A stretch of DNA of 64,000 bases from Acanthosepion esculentum (GCA_964036315.1 OZ038509.1:32864032-32928031), one strand, 5' to 3'; shown: positions 9,794-20,539, counted from the first letter of the stretch. The notes: a model not told the origin generated them from the letters alone. Translations and numbers: made by a program.

Positions 9794-11440
9794 ATGTCTC
9801 ATAAAAAGTGCTCCTACCACTGCAATAAAGAAGATTTGAATGAAGAATGTCCCACTAGAAAATAATCACTCAATCTCCACATTGTTGGCCGCTATCTATT
9901 CCTTGGAGCAGCCATCAAAGGAAGGAAAGAACGTATAAATAAAATCACTAAAGAAGTAGCAATTTTATGGTAAAAGAAATTAAATTTCCCAAATTGATCA
10001 ACACAAGTCATACAAGCAAATCTGGACGAATTGCTGAATACCTTCGATGAATGCGTGAAATGTGGAAAATATGATCCATTGAATTAAATTTTCGACATCA
10101 CAAAAGAAAATGTTCAATGGCTGTGTCAGACGGTTATATCATATTCAGATTGAAAGCAAATGTCATGTTGAATATGCAATTAGAAATACTATGAGTTCCA
10201 AAACTTTTATTCCATTCCCGTGACTTTGGAGTAAACAACACTAACAACAACAACTTCAATTTCAGAATCAGAGACCCAATCAAAGAGTGAATATAAAGAA
10301 TCCGGAAGTTATGAAGAACAATCCACAAGAAAAAGGAAGAAGTATACCAAAATCAAAACTGCAACAAAATTAGTAACATCTTCAAACTTATCCACGAGCA
10401 AAGGAGCAAATATTTGTCAGTAATGATCTCAAGAAGGGATTGACGTTGAGACACCTTCTCAATCTGTTATTTACAGAACCGCCTATTAAAGTAGCTCGTG
10501 AACAAGAAGAAAACACTAAAATTGGTCATTGCTCGTAAACGAATTGATGGCCAAAAATATCAACATTTTTGTTTTGAAGAATGAAAGAAAAGAAGTTAAG
10601 TTAGAAGCATTAGATCTTTTAAAAGGAAAAGTGGATGCTGTTGTCAAAGGAATAACAGCTGTTCTGGATTAATATAATTTATGGAAGAGCATAAAGATTG
10701 TTGCGGACACTACGAATGTGAACACTGGAAGCAGGAATGGTATTGTCATTCAGTTACAAAGGTTTTGCTCGAAAGAAACTGCAAGAACCACAAGACTCAA
10801 CATCATGTTCTTGACCGAGTGCTTCGCGTAGTAACGGATGACGAACATGGAGGAATCAACATATGACCCAATATCGAATATCCATTTATCCGTGATCTTG
10901 TAAATAACTCCGAACATCACAAGAAGAATTTCAAAAATGGTGAAGAAGAGATAACTGAAACACAGGACGGCGTGGTGGTATGGAATTTCTGTTTCATTTA
11001 ACTTGAGTTTCCAGCCCATTCAAAGAAACTGGAAGATTTCCTAAAGTGAAGTTTCAAAACATACCTAACTGAAAAAACGCAATATAGAATTCTAGAGCAA
11101 TACTATCTCTTTTGGCGTTTATTCGTGGACCAGAGAAAAGAGACTCGCTACTTGAAATTTGTAGATTCGTCTATTACAAATGGACGGGTCATTGGTTTAC
11201 TGATCAACTCTACAATGCAGATGATTACCAGAAGCTATGTAGCAGATTGCAGGCTCACAAAAAGGCATTAAACTCTGTCAAAAAGTTTTGGAATCCAGAA
11301 CCGTCGAGACTGGAATTTTTCCAGAAGAAATCATTGTACAGAACGGGAAATCAAGTGCTTTCAGATTCTTTATGACGTCTGTAAAAAGAAGGAGAATGTT
11401 CAGCTGACATTTATTTTGTCTAACGAAAAAACAATAATTC
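9794..11440 (+). pseudogene. Decayed transposase-like gene, family unassigned
   Basis: A forward coding relic spread over several frames. A start at 9794 gives MSHKKCSYHCNKEDLNEECP, a Cys/His-rich N-terminus, then a stop. Later blocks include LLVNELMAKNINIFVLKNER, then KSIKIVADTTNVNTGSRNG (10.68-10.75 kb), QHHVLDRVLRVVTDDEHGG (10.8 kb), YPFIRDLVNN (10.88 kb) and, at 11.11-11.38 kb, CRFVYYKWTGHWFTDQLYN with KKALNSVKKFWNPEPSRLEF. The D-T-T...NTG block and the HH motif suggest an RNase-H-fold transposase or a domesticated relative, but I cannot name the family. At least one in-frame stop (near 10676) and several frameshifts make it a pseudogene. The gypsy element inserted just past its end. Confidence 0.55.
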
Positions 11441-11443
11441 TAT

Positions 11444-11448
11444 ATTAT
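11444..11448. repeat. Target site duplication ATTAT (left)
   Basis: ATTAT lies immediately outside the left LTR and is repeated exactly at 15558-15562. Confidence 0.9.
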
Positions 11449-11735
11449 TGTTATGGTCCAAGTTCCTTGTACCACGGTGATGGTCCAAGGTAGAACCAAT
11501 GAAGAATAACTCGAACACAGGTATGGAATAACACAGATATATTACAAACAGAAATATATACAAAGAAGTAGAAGTATTAGTAATGACTATCAGATTTGGT
11601 TAGAGTGAACTATGTTTTCTCGACAAGTATCACTATTCCAATGGTCTGACAATAATCCTCTCTGCTCCCTTTTGAGGCGCAGTATTTATAATGTCTGGAA
11701 TAGTCCATTATTATTATGGGTAAGTTCCCTTAACA
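11449..11735 (-). repeat. 3' LTR of the gypsy element
   Basis: 287 bp starting TGTTATGG and ending CTTAACA on the plus strand. It is almost identical to 15271-15557. The end inverted repeat TGTTATGG/CCATAACA has one mismatch in this copy. Confidence 0.95.
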
Positions 11736-11744
11736 CCCCCCTTT
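11736..11744 (-). other. Polypurine tract (AAAGGGGGG)
   Basis: On the minus strand AAAGGGGGG lies directly before the 3' LTR, the position where plus-strand DNA synthesis is primed in LTR retrotransposons. Confidence 0.85.
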
Positions 11745-12800
11745 GAAGCTTTTGCGTAGCAGGGGTTTTTAATTTATTTTCCTGTTTGGATCTATTACCA
11801 AAGGTTCTGTGAACTTCTGGCATTGTTTGCGGCCTTTGTATATCAAATATATCGAAAATCGTATCAATCACTTCTTCCTGAGGTGGACCGTTAGCATCCT
11901 GTAACAGTCTCTTCCAAATTCTCACATAGAAGACACTTACGTGTCTTCTATGTGAGAATTTGTGTCCCTGTAGTATGTAAACCATATTCCCGATTCTTTT
12001 TTTCAATTGTACCTTGCTCCCAGTAGGATGTATTGTTTTTATATGCTTTAAAAACCAACTTTTTCTCCTGGGCGGAATTTTCTTTTTGGTACGCACAACT
12101 GTGTTATTTGCTTCGTTTGACTTGGTATCAATTTATCAAATACAGATCTGATTTTTAGCGAACATCACTTCTGCGGGTGTTAATGCCGATGGCGTAGCAT
12201 TATTTGGCGTAATTCGATATACCTGTAGAAATTGTTGTAATGCTTTTTCCGTAGGCACATCATATGCTTTCTTAACGCTCTTTTGAGTGTATCAACAAAT
12301 CTCTCCGCTTGCCCATTTGATATTGGGTGATATGGCGGGGATTTTATATATTTCGCAAAACTCTTGGAAGTCCGCTGATCTGAATTGCGTTCCATTATCT
12401 GTGACTAGGCAATCCACTACTCCAAACCGAGCAAACAGCTCGTGAAGGCAATTTGTGGTAGTTTCCGAAGTAGGATTTTTGCAACGAAACACCTCCGGCC
12501 ATTTACTATAACTATCCACTATGATCAAATAGTAGAACCCATCTATTGGACCTGCATAATCTGCGTGTATTCTGGCCATGGCTTATGGATGATTGGCGGT
12601 GCTTTCGCTGCTAAGGAACAACCCTTGCATATTTCCACCATTTGAGTAATATCCTGGTCCATGTTTTTCCAATATACATAGCTTTTCCTCAGCGATTTCA
12701 TTCTATTTTTTCTTGAATGGACCCTGTGGAAATCCTTTACGATTCGCTTTTGTAGTGTTTTGGGAATTATAACCATTTCGTTATAAAGTAGCACATTATC
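11740..12800 (-). pseudogene. Gypsy integrase (frameshifted)
   Basis: The N-terminal zinc-binding region is at 12543-12794 (FHRVH and a later EICKGCS pair, with MKSLRKSYVYWKNMDQDI between). The catalytic core is at 12292-12579: HADYAGP gives the first Asp and VTDNGTQFRS the second. The glutamate motif HPISNGQAERF is read in another frame at 12180-12395, so a frameshift near 12345-12355 splits the core. A C-terminal portion at 11740-12096 contains KTIHPTGSKVQLKKRIGNMV and a GHK-HRRH block typical of this lineage. Role: strand transfer of the cDNA into host DNA. Not functional as it stands. Confidence 0.85.
11915..11962. repeat. 22-bp perfect inverted repeat within integrase C-terminus
   Basis: Arms 11915-11936 and 11941-11962 are exact reverse complements separated by TTAC. 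It is not expected from coding constraint. Confidence 0.95.
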
Positions 12801-13330
12801 GCATTACTGCTATTATTGCTTTTGTTTCTTTTATGAATTCATCATTTATTGCTTCATTTTTTATGTCTTGTAGTGTGATGGGGAGGTTTCCAACTGTACA
12901 ACATAGTACTGTCCTGATATCTTCTTCATGTCGTAAGGCTGCGATTACAGAATCTTCCAATGGCTCTGTTTTCGTTGGTATAAGTCTCGACAGACCATAC
13001 GCATGCCCGATTTTTTCGTTGGTAGATATTCCAATCTGAAATTGTAGTTCAAAAGAATTGTACCCCATCTTAGTAACCTATTTGCAGTGTAAACCGGTAG
13101 ACCTTTTTTCGAACCAAATATTGTTAGTAACGGTTTGTGATCCGTCTGTAGAGTAAAAGATCTACCATAGATATATCTATGAAATCTTGTGTCTGCGTAA
13201 ATAATTCTCAGAGCTTCTTTCTCTATTTGTGAGTAATTTTTCTCTGCTGGTAGTGGGGTTCGAGAAGCATGCGCGATGGGTTTTATTGTCCCATCCGGCA
13301 TTTTATGCAGTATACATGCAGTATACATGC
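12796..13330 (-). pseudogene. Gypsy RNase H and linker
   Basis: The frame at 12945-13328 carries the RNase H landmarks: IAHASRTPLPAEKNYSQIEK and EALRIIYADTRFHRYIYGR, then LQTDHKPLLTIF, where D-H-K-P-L is diagnostic. A second frame (12796-13068) continues with HAYGLSRLIP and the linker to integrase. Overlap of the two frames marks a frameshift near 13040-13070. Role: removes RNA from the RNA-DNA hybrid during cDNA synthesis. Its first residues are joined to RT by the duplication described at 13307-13329. Confidence 0.88.
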
Positions 13331-14167
13331 CCCGACTCCATAGGCGCTCGCGTCACTTGCTACAATTATTTCTAATTTAGGATAGTAGTGTGCCAAAGAT
13401 AAATCCGAAGTTAACGTCTTAATTATTTTGTCAAACTTTTTCTGGAATTCATCTGTCCACTGCCAAACGTTTTCTTTTTTCAGAAGTTCGTTCAGTAGTA
13501 CGCGAAGTTTATGCATGTGAGGAATGAATTCCTGGTAGTAACTCACTAAGCCTAGAAAACTTTGTAATTCTGTTATGTTCTTTGGAACTGGCATTTTTTT
13601 TATTGCCGTTGTCCTTTCAGAGTCTGGTCGTCTTCCTTCTTGATCGATGATATGGCCCAGGTATTTAATTTCCTTCATGAAAAAATCGCATTTGTTTTCT
13701 TTAACCTTGAACTCATAGCTTTGTATTCTCTTAAACACCTCTTGTACATGTTCCCATTGTTGTTCACCACTTTCGCTATTTATCAATACATCATCCAGGT
13801 ATGCAATCGTGTACTCTAGTCCGGCGAGCATAGTATCCATTGTCTGTTGGAATATAGCCGGCGCGACCTTAATCCCAAATGGTAATCTATGGTATTTGTA
13901 CAATCCTTTTTTTGTGTTTATGCACAGTACTGAACTTTCCTCATCGACTGGAATTTGTAGGTACGCTTCACTTAAATCTATTTTTGAAAATTTTTTTCCG
14001 CCATTTAATTTAGTGAATACTTCTTCTGGACTGGGTAGAGGATAGTGGTAATCTTTTATCGCTGTGTTCAAACCCGTTGAGAAATCAGCGCATACTCGAA
14101 TCTCTCCTGATTTCTTTTTGACGTAAACCGTAGGTGCGGCCCATTGACTGTATTCTACTTTTGTCAA
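13283..14167 (-). pseudogene. Gypsy reverse transcriptase
   Basis: A 294-codon frame with the RT blocks in order: SQWAAPTVYVKKKSGEIRVC (residues 7-26), KIDLSEAYLQIPVDEES (first catalytic Asp), LPFGIKVAPAIFQQTMD, the catalytic box YLDDVLI (about residues 123-129), the thumb KENKCDFFMKEIKYLGHIID, and the connection block DASAYGVGACIL. The domain is nearly complete. The N-terminal entry is lost to a frameshift and stop between 14167 and 14187. The C-terminal 11 or so residues are out of frame because of an 11-bp duplication. Closest in style to mag/C-type gypsy lineages, by inference. Confidence 0.95.
13307..13329. repeat. 11-bp tandem duplication that breaks pol
   Basis: GCAGTATACAT occurs twice in a row. 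One copy would keep RT in frame with RNase H; two copies shift the frame. It is a clean single-event lesion. Confidence 0.85.
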
Positions 14168-14186
14168 TATGCCAGTGTTTTCGAGT

Positions 14187-14912
14187 CTATTTTTCTTGAT
14201 CTATTTTTCTATTGACGCAAAGGTACGCTCCTTTTTTTTCTTGAAGATAAGTTGAACGTTTTCTTTTATTTCGATATTTACATCTTCCGAGACCTGCTGA
14301 AAATACTTCGGGGAAACTCGTTTTTAGTTTCTCTTTTAATTTGTCTGCCTCGGTTGATAAACTTTTTAAATTTTGGCAGTACGTACTTATTGGTAAATCC
14401 CAAAGTTCGAATTTTTGCATCCAGTCCGTTCCGAATAAGTTTTCTGAATTTCTTAACACATATATTTTTAATTTTTTCGTCATTCCATTAAATGTTACAT
14501 TTGTAATCACTTCACCCTCAAATTTTATTTTACTCCTAGTTACCGACCTAGATATTTTATCCTTTTTTAACATAGCAGGTTTGTTCAGTTTTCTCCATGT
14601 TTGTACGATAATAGTTAAGTCCGAGCCGGAATCCAACTGTAGTCTGACTTTTCTGCTTTGCATTTCTACTTGTACGCATTTTCTTATGTTAGTCTCACCC
14701 GCTTGGTCAGTCCTCGTGATTCTTATTCTGCTTTTGCTTTCTCTTCTAGTCCAACAATGAGAACTTTTATGTCCTATTTTGTTTAATGATAGACAAGTTT
14801 TAAAACGGTATGGACGGTCTTTATACCAATGCCAAGTCCCACAGCGATAGCATGGACTGGGTGGTAGTTTTTTTTTCTGATATTGACTTTTGGAAGTAGA
14901 AAATATGTTTTA
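14187..14912 (-). pseudogene. Gypsy nucleocapsid-protease frame
   Basis: An open frame runs from about 14912 to 14187. It begins with a zinc-knuckle region (14745-14865) containing CYRCGTWHWYKD and CLSLNKIGHKSSHC. By comparison with double CCHC knuckles, two of the expected metal-binding Cys appear replaced (Arg after KD, Leu before NK). It continues into an aspartic protease with active site LQLDSGSDLTII (about 14.62 kb) and the flap/end block LFGTDWMQKFELW. It ends after a FPEVFSAGLG segment that normally leads into RT. Everything upstream of the knuckles (capsid, matrix) is absent. Confidence 0.85.
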
Positions 14913-14970
14913 CCTGTTTTTGAGGAGGGAAAATTGGTTTGGTTTGTTTTTGAGGAGGGAAAATTGATGT
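14912..14970. repeat. 33-bp direct duplication
   Basis: TTTTTGAGGAGGGAAAATTG occurs twice, 33 bp apart, at the point where gag sequence is missing. It may mark the deletion or slippage event. Confidence 0.75.
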
Positions 14971-15005
14971 CCAAAAAGAAAATTCATTTTTTTTCTTATG
15001 TGTTC

Positions 15006-15090
15006 GCGTAGAACTTGTTTTATTTTTTTAGAAATCTCCACGTAGAACTTGTTTTTTTTATTAGAGATCTCTACGTAGAACTTGTTTCTT
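15006..15090. repeat. About 40-bp tandem repeats in the leader
   Basis: Three copies of CGTAGAACTTGTTT separated by TTTTTAGAAATCTC-like spacers. Confidence 0.7.
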
Positions 15091-15099
15091 ACAGCTTAC

Positions 15100-15270
15100 T
15101 CGTCGACACTGTTATGTGCGACGGATAGCTAAAAAGGTATGTTTTCCGCGTAGAGATTCGTTTTTCTTTTGGGTTACCTCGTCGCCACTTGTTATGTGCG
15201 ACGAATAGCAAAAAGTGTATGTCCCCCACGTAGAGAATTCGTTTTTCTTTTAGGTTTCCTCGTCGCCACT
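15100..15270. repeat. About 80-bp leader repeats that each contain the primer-site sequence
   Basis: Two full units (15100-15178, 79 bp; 15179-15259, 81 bp) and the start of a third. Each begins TCGTCG(C/A)CACT followed by TGTTATG or GTTATG, i.e. the junction between the primer site and the LTR end. The third start is the real junction with the 5' LTR. Confidence 0.85.
15258..15268 (-). other. Primer binding site candidate (TGGCGACGAGG)
   Basis: On the minus strand the 5' LTR is followed by AG and then TGGCGACGAGG. TGG start and position fit a tRNA 3'-end complement. The tRNA is not identified. Confidence 0.7.
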
Positions 15271-15557
15271 TGTTATGGTCCAAGTTCCTTGTACCACGGT
15301 GATGGTCCAAGGTAGAACCAATGAAGAATAACTCGAACGCAGGTATGGAATAACACAGATATATTACAAACAGAAATATATACAAAGAAGTAGAAGTATT
15401 AGTAATGACTATCAGATTTGGTTAGAGTGAACTATGTTGTCTCGACAAGTATCACTATTCCAATGTTCTTATAATAATCCTCTCTGCTCCCTCTTGAGGC
15501 GCAGTATTTATAATGTCCGGAATAGTCCATTATTATTATGGGTAAGTTCCCATAACA
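15271..15557 (-). repeat. 5' LTR of the gypsy element
   Basis: 287 bp, TGTTATGG...CCATAACA, with a perfect 8-bp terminal inverted repeat. The right-hand ATTAT duplication follows at 15558-15562. Confidence 0.95.
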
Positions 15558-15562
15558 ATTAT
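15558..15562. repeat. Target site duplication ATTAT (right)
   Basis: Exact copy of 11444-11448. Confidence 0.9.
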
Positions 15563-15825
15563 ACTATAATTATGCTAAATATTTCACATTCTTTTTCTTT
15601 ATATAGCTATTCTTACTTGTAGATGTAAGTTTCTAATTGTATATGAAAGTTTGCAATTTTTATTTCTTTGCAAGTTTATATGTTATGCGATAAATGCGTT
15701 AACATGCGTAAGTACTGTCCAATTAAATCATTAGCAAATTGAAAATAATGCATATTGAATATTTTGATTTTTACCCTTATTGCGTATATGTTAAAATCGA
15801 ATTTTCGGTTAGGGTTAACGTTTTT

Positions 15826-15827
<2 letters not shown>

Positions 15828-15906
<79 letters not shown>
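15828..15906. repeat. (TA)n-(TG)n microsatellite
   Basis: TA run followed directly by about 44 bp of TG. Confidence 0.97.
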
Positions 15907-15907
<1 letters not shown>

Positions 15908-15969
15908 AAAATAGGATATAGAAATTTGACAAATGGAAAACGTTGCAATGAAACTAGATTTGATTACGT

Positions 15970-15994
15970 GTTTCGTCTTTCTAGGCTTCATCAG
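15970..15994 (-). other. CTGATGA...GAAAC motif (element end)
   Basis: The minus strand reads CTGATGAAGCC, a short loop, then GACGAAAC. It fits the hammerhead-like outline but has an extra A after CTGATGA and a poor stem. Confidence 0.35.
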
Positions 15995-16309
15995 ATCCAA
16001 AAATAAAAGAAAGAAATATGCGTGTGTATGCGTGCATTTGTGTCTATACTTATATAATGAATCATAGTTTTCCCTAAGCTGTCGTTTCTCGTGATTAAAG
16101 AAAAAAAGGAAAAAAAAAGAAAATGAGTGACTTTTAAAATGCCGTTAATATTTATTCTGTATCTTTATAATTCTTAGTTTATGTCGAAAGTTGTTAATAT
16201 ATTTTCCCCAGCTTTTTGTATAGAATTTTCAGAATGTCTCCAAAGCAAGAGATTCATATAGACGTTTTTGAAATGAATCCAAGGTAAATCCACGTCCAGT
16301 CATTCAGAA

Positions 16310-16700
16310 TGGGTTAAAATACCACAATAAAAAGACAAAACGTCAGAAATTTCAAAACTAATGTGCAGCAAAACATCGTTAACGGTGAAATATGCAACTG
16401 TAGAAAAAAAATGTCAATTCGATTGATTTTGCAAAACTGAAGCAGTAATTTACAAAGCAGAAGTAATAGAAAAAATGGCCTGAAAAATATACATAGGGTA
16501 TATTGAATGTAACTTTAAGAAGAGGTTGTATAATCATAAGTCATCTTTCAAGCTACAAAGTCTCGTGAATTCTACTAGACTAGCAAACCATGTGTAGAAA
16601 TTAAAGGAAAAAAAAGAAAAAAAAAGAAATCGCCTAAGATACCGAAAGCTTGAAACCAGAATCGGCTGATCTTCTAATCTTTTAAAAACTTAAAAGCTCT
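16310..16700 (+). pseudogene. PLE C-terminal zinc-knuckle and GIY-YIG remnant
   Basis: Frameshifted forward coding relic. NIVNGEICNCRKK is a Cys-rich stretch as found in front of some PLE nucleases. After about 40 residues follows IYIGYIECNFKKRLYNHK, the YIG half of a GIY-YIG domain, then SSFKLQSLVNSTRLANHV and KLKE. A stop and two frame changes are needed to read it through. No RT precedes it. The end sequence (CCTAAGATACCGAAAG) recurs at 19.15 kb behind the sister copy, supporting one family. Confidence 0.65.
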
Positions 16701-17389
16701 ACATGCTAAATTTTTATTTTTATATTTTTATACGTGTATTGAGAACATTTTAATACTATTTTTCCTGGTCTAATTCAACTCTGACAATTAATTTTTTTCT
16801 TATTACAACTTTTGCTCCTGTATTACAGCTGAGCACTTTCATTTTCAGTGGATATTTGTTACACTTTCATAAACCATCTTAACCGGTTCACTTTAAGATA
16901 CCTTATGTTTTATGTGTATGAATTCACTATTACACGTTTTCTTTCAAATGCACAACGATTGTTTTTTTTTCAAACGCACGACGATTGTTTACAAAATTTA
17001 CGGAGGAAACTAGAATGCAAGAATTCAGAATAGCGTTTACGTTAAAAACATCCCTATCCAAACAAGGAAGAAAATGCTAAATTAATTCCAGAAAATTGAG
17101 CAATTCCTTATCAGAATGAGATGGAAGGCACTATTTTCATTAAATAAATATTTAAAGAAAAAAAGAAAATACGGTATAATTCAAATTCAAAACTAAAAAT
17201 TACCCGCCTTTTGAAGAGCTGTCTAAGTTCGGACACGATATGCTTGGTATAATAGACAATATTAAATTCAGAAAAGTTATTAGTAATTTCCAAAAACTAT
17301 GATCTACTGAAGTATAAAAATAAAAAGAACTAAAAACATTCTAGTTATGGAGGCAAAACGAAGAACATTTACACTATGAACCTGGAGAC

Positions 17390-18760
17390 TTGAAAAAAAT
17401 AAAATAAAATAAAAACAAATGAAGAAAGCCAAAACTTACAAAAAAGCACTAAACTCGTATATTGAAAGTATAAACGAGGAGGCGAAAATTATCACAACCA
17501 AACTCTGTGTAAGTGACAGGGTCCATATATTATGCTGTAATAAAGGACCAGAAAGATGACTTCCTCAATAATCCTTCTTTTAGACTAATAAACCCAACCA
17601 AAACTAAATTCGGTAAAATAAGCCAAGAAATACTGAAAAAAATTTGCGACTACAAGAAGCTAATCAACCAATCAACCAATCAATGTATTGCTACACAAGC
17701 TAATCAATGGAAGGACACATGTGAGGGCATTTCTAGATTCCACAAAATTAAAAATAAAGATAAATATGTATTTATAAAATACGACATGAAAAAAAACAAA
17801 AAAACTTTTATGCATCTATATGTAAAAAAGGTCTGCTTGAGGTTTTGTATTTCGCCAAAGGCTTCGTAAATATATCACCTGAACAAATGGACATAATTTT
17901 ATATTGTCGTAAATCATTTTTATTCCACAATGAAGAAGCTTGAGTTAAAAATAAAAAAGGACGACTCCGATGTTCCATAAAGTTCGTTTGATGGTGCTGA
18001 GGTTTCAGAATTAATGTGTTTACATATGTTATATGAAATTAACAAAATTGTACCTATAATCAACCACGGCCTGTATATTTATGACGGGCTGATGAAGAAC
18101 AAATGATAATATAAGAAAAGCGCTTTTCAAATTCTTCAAAAGCCTCGACTTTGAAATAGAGGTCAATATGAATAAGAGAATTGTTAAATATTTGGATGTA
18201 GAATTAAATCTACAAACTGGCAGCGTCTCCCCATACACAACACAAAATTAAAATAAGTGAACGTTAGATCCAAACACACTGCGTGTATAATAAAAGATAT
18301 CCCCAAAAGAGTCCACGTTATCTAGAAATTCCTCGAGTAAAATAATTTTCGAAGATAAAAAGAAAGAATATGAAAGGACTTTAAAAGGAGAGAGACATAA
18401 AACGAAATTGGAATTTAAACCTCAGATAAAACAACAAATGAAGGAAAAGAATAATATTAATTGGTTAAACCCCACTTTTAACTCAGTGGTCAAATGTAAA
18501 ATAGGGAAAATATTTCCAAATTACTTACGAAACACTTCCCCAAAAATTCCGAATTACATAAAATATTTAATAAAAACACAGTTAAATTAAGCTACACCTG
18601 TACTAGTAATTTCGAAACCACAATAAAAAGACAAAACGCCAGAACTTCCAAAACTAACGTACAGCAAAACACCGTTAACACATAATAATCACAAGTCACC
18701 TTTCAAGCTAGAAAGTCTTAGGAATTCTACTAGACTAGTGTAAAAATTAAAGGAAAAATA
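17390..18760 (+). pseudogene. PLE RT copy with deleted nuclease core
   Basis: Broken forward frame of the family seen at 1.94 kb. The frame at 17513-17869 carries YAVIKDQKDDFLNNPSFRLI and NPTKTKFGKISQEIL, then NQWKDT. After frameshifts come SSFDGAEVSELMCLHMLYEI, GLYIYDGL in place of the catalytic YRDDG box (Asp pair lost), and KYLDVELNLQTG. Farther on is WLNPTFNSVVKCKIGKIFPN (18408-18590), a conserved block between RT and nuclease. From about 18690 the sequence jumps straight to NHKSPFKLESL, so the Cys-rich and YIG portions present in the sister copy at 16.3-16.6 kb are deleted. Dead in both domains. Confidence 0.7.
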
Positions 18761-19745
18761 ACAAACATCTGATTGTAAACTGTAAAATTAAAAGAAAACA
18801 AACTTTGCAACAACCATAGTAATATCTGAAACCTTTGTTAACAAGAAAAGTTAGCTATAATAACATTTCCAAACCAAAAACACCTTTTGAATAAGAGATC
18901 GGAAATTATGACCGCTTTCATACATACTAAAGAGTTTCTCTTGAGTTCATATGAACGGGGATGAAAAGAAAGCATGTACATTTCATTTAACCCCCGACCG
19001 ATACATTTCCAATACCCTTACTGTTATTCTCCTGCTCTTCTATCACACCACACGTCGTTCGATTATTTATTTATCTTTAAATATTTATTATAGCGTTCAT
19101 TAAAATTTTAAAAAAAGAAAGCATTACGAAATCAATTGACCGAAATCGCCTAAAGATAGCGAAAGTTTGAAACCGGAATCGGATGATGTCTTAATTTTTT
19201 AAACAGCAAATACATATCCAAACACGTTCACCTCGAACAATATGTGGCGAGTCTGTGTGCATTTATGAAGCTTGAAAAGATAGGCATGATACTCGAAATG
19301 CGGTGGAAATATTTATAATTACATTTTCAGTGTATTTCAGGAGGGCGACGGTAATCATTGTTATTTGTGCGTGTTTGTGGATGTCGTTCTGAAAAATCAT
19401 TTCTTCTTATGAATACAAAGGAAATGATCAATATCCTCTTGAATTGTTTTACAACCAACAACTGAATACGTGTCTGATAACTTTTAATAACTTATCTAAT
19501 GTGATCAATATTTGCGATACAGGATGGGAACGAAAGCAGCCAGAGAAATGACAGAGTACAAATGAACCGTTATGACTAACGCACTTGATGTATTACTACT
19601 TGGTAAATATGTGCACACCTACACTAATACACACATATACACACGCATAAACACCCACGCACATATACCACGAAATTACGAAATCAGATATCAATTACCC
19701 TCTTTCACCCTTTATACACACACACGAGCGCGTGCACCGAACGCG

Positions 19746-19746
<1 letters not shown>

Positions 19747-19817
<71 letters not shown>
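19747..19817. repeat. (CA)n microsatellite
   Basis: About 70 bp of uninterrupted CA. Confidence 0.97.
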
Positions 19818-19818
<1 letters not shown>

Positions 19819-19916
19819 GAACAAATATAAACAAAGCCATACTTATAAATGTGCATATATTAGTACAGAATTTGGTTACATATATATCACCCTTTTCTTT
19901 CTCTCTCTACTTTGCC

Positions 19917-19924
19917 CACACACA

Positions 19925-20012
<88 letters not shown>
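19917..20012. repeat. (CA)n-(TA)n microsatellite
   Basis: About 55 bp CA followed by about 40 bp TA. Confidence 0.97.
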
Positions 20013-20015
<3 letters not shown>

Positions 20016-20537
20016 TTTGTACAGCAATCCCTCTTTTACACAAATTTCGTTGTAAACGACCGACAAGCTACTGCGATTAAGTTTTTATTTAATTTTTCTT
20101 GTTATTCTCTACTGTTTTTCTTTTCTGGACATAAATTATATTTTTAATTACTCTGCATTTGATTTTTATAGGAAATGTTTATGTTATTATTTTTAACTGT
20201 ATGTTCAGCGTTGGTATTTGTAACTTTCGAAAGAAAAAGTCTAATTTGGTGATTTATGAGGTAATTCGGAAAACTGTTATTAACTAGCGCCTGTTTCACG
20301 TTGTTAAATTCTTGTTAAGTACACGTGGTTAAGTTGCTTAAGAAAAGCGGAAAATAGAATGAATTCTAATTCGCTCTCATGGGGAAATTTTTTATAATGC
20401 CAATTTTATATCTAAGTGGACATTGACTAGAAAAATTAAGGTGGCAAGAGTTACTACTTGTGTTTTTTTTGTATAACAAAGTAGTGAGTGTGTTATTACT
20501 AAACATATATATGCAAAGTAGAGATAGATAGAAAAGG

Positions 20538-20539
<2 letters not shown>

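Larger units (their letters stand above)
11449..15557 (-). mobile_element. Ty3/gypsy-type LTR retrotransposon, full-length but defective
   Basis: A 4109-bp element on the minus strand bounded by 287-bp LTRs and a 5-bp duplication (ATTAT). Minus-strand order: 5' LTR, primer-binding-site candidate, tandem-repeat leader, nucleocapsid-protease frame, RT, RNase H, integrase, polypurine tract, 3' LTR. RT before integrase with an aspartic protease in front is the gypsy order. Only about 360 bp separate the 5' LTR from the nucleocapsid remnant, so most of gag is gone. Frameshifts break the protease/RT, RT/RNase H and integrase regions. The LTRs differ at 8 of 287 positions by my alignment (about 2.8%), so the insertion is fairly recent. 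Confidence 0.95.

Noticed and set aside
12442..14760. Plus-strand frames of 67-139 codons across the gypsy element
   Set aside because: Antisense shadows of the pol domains, which are unambiguous on the minus strand.
19572..20147. 191-codon frame with His-Thr repeats
   Set aside because: Built from two CA arrays and a TA array; no other content.
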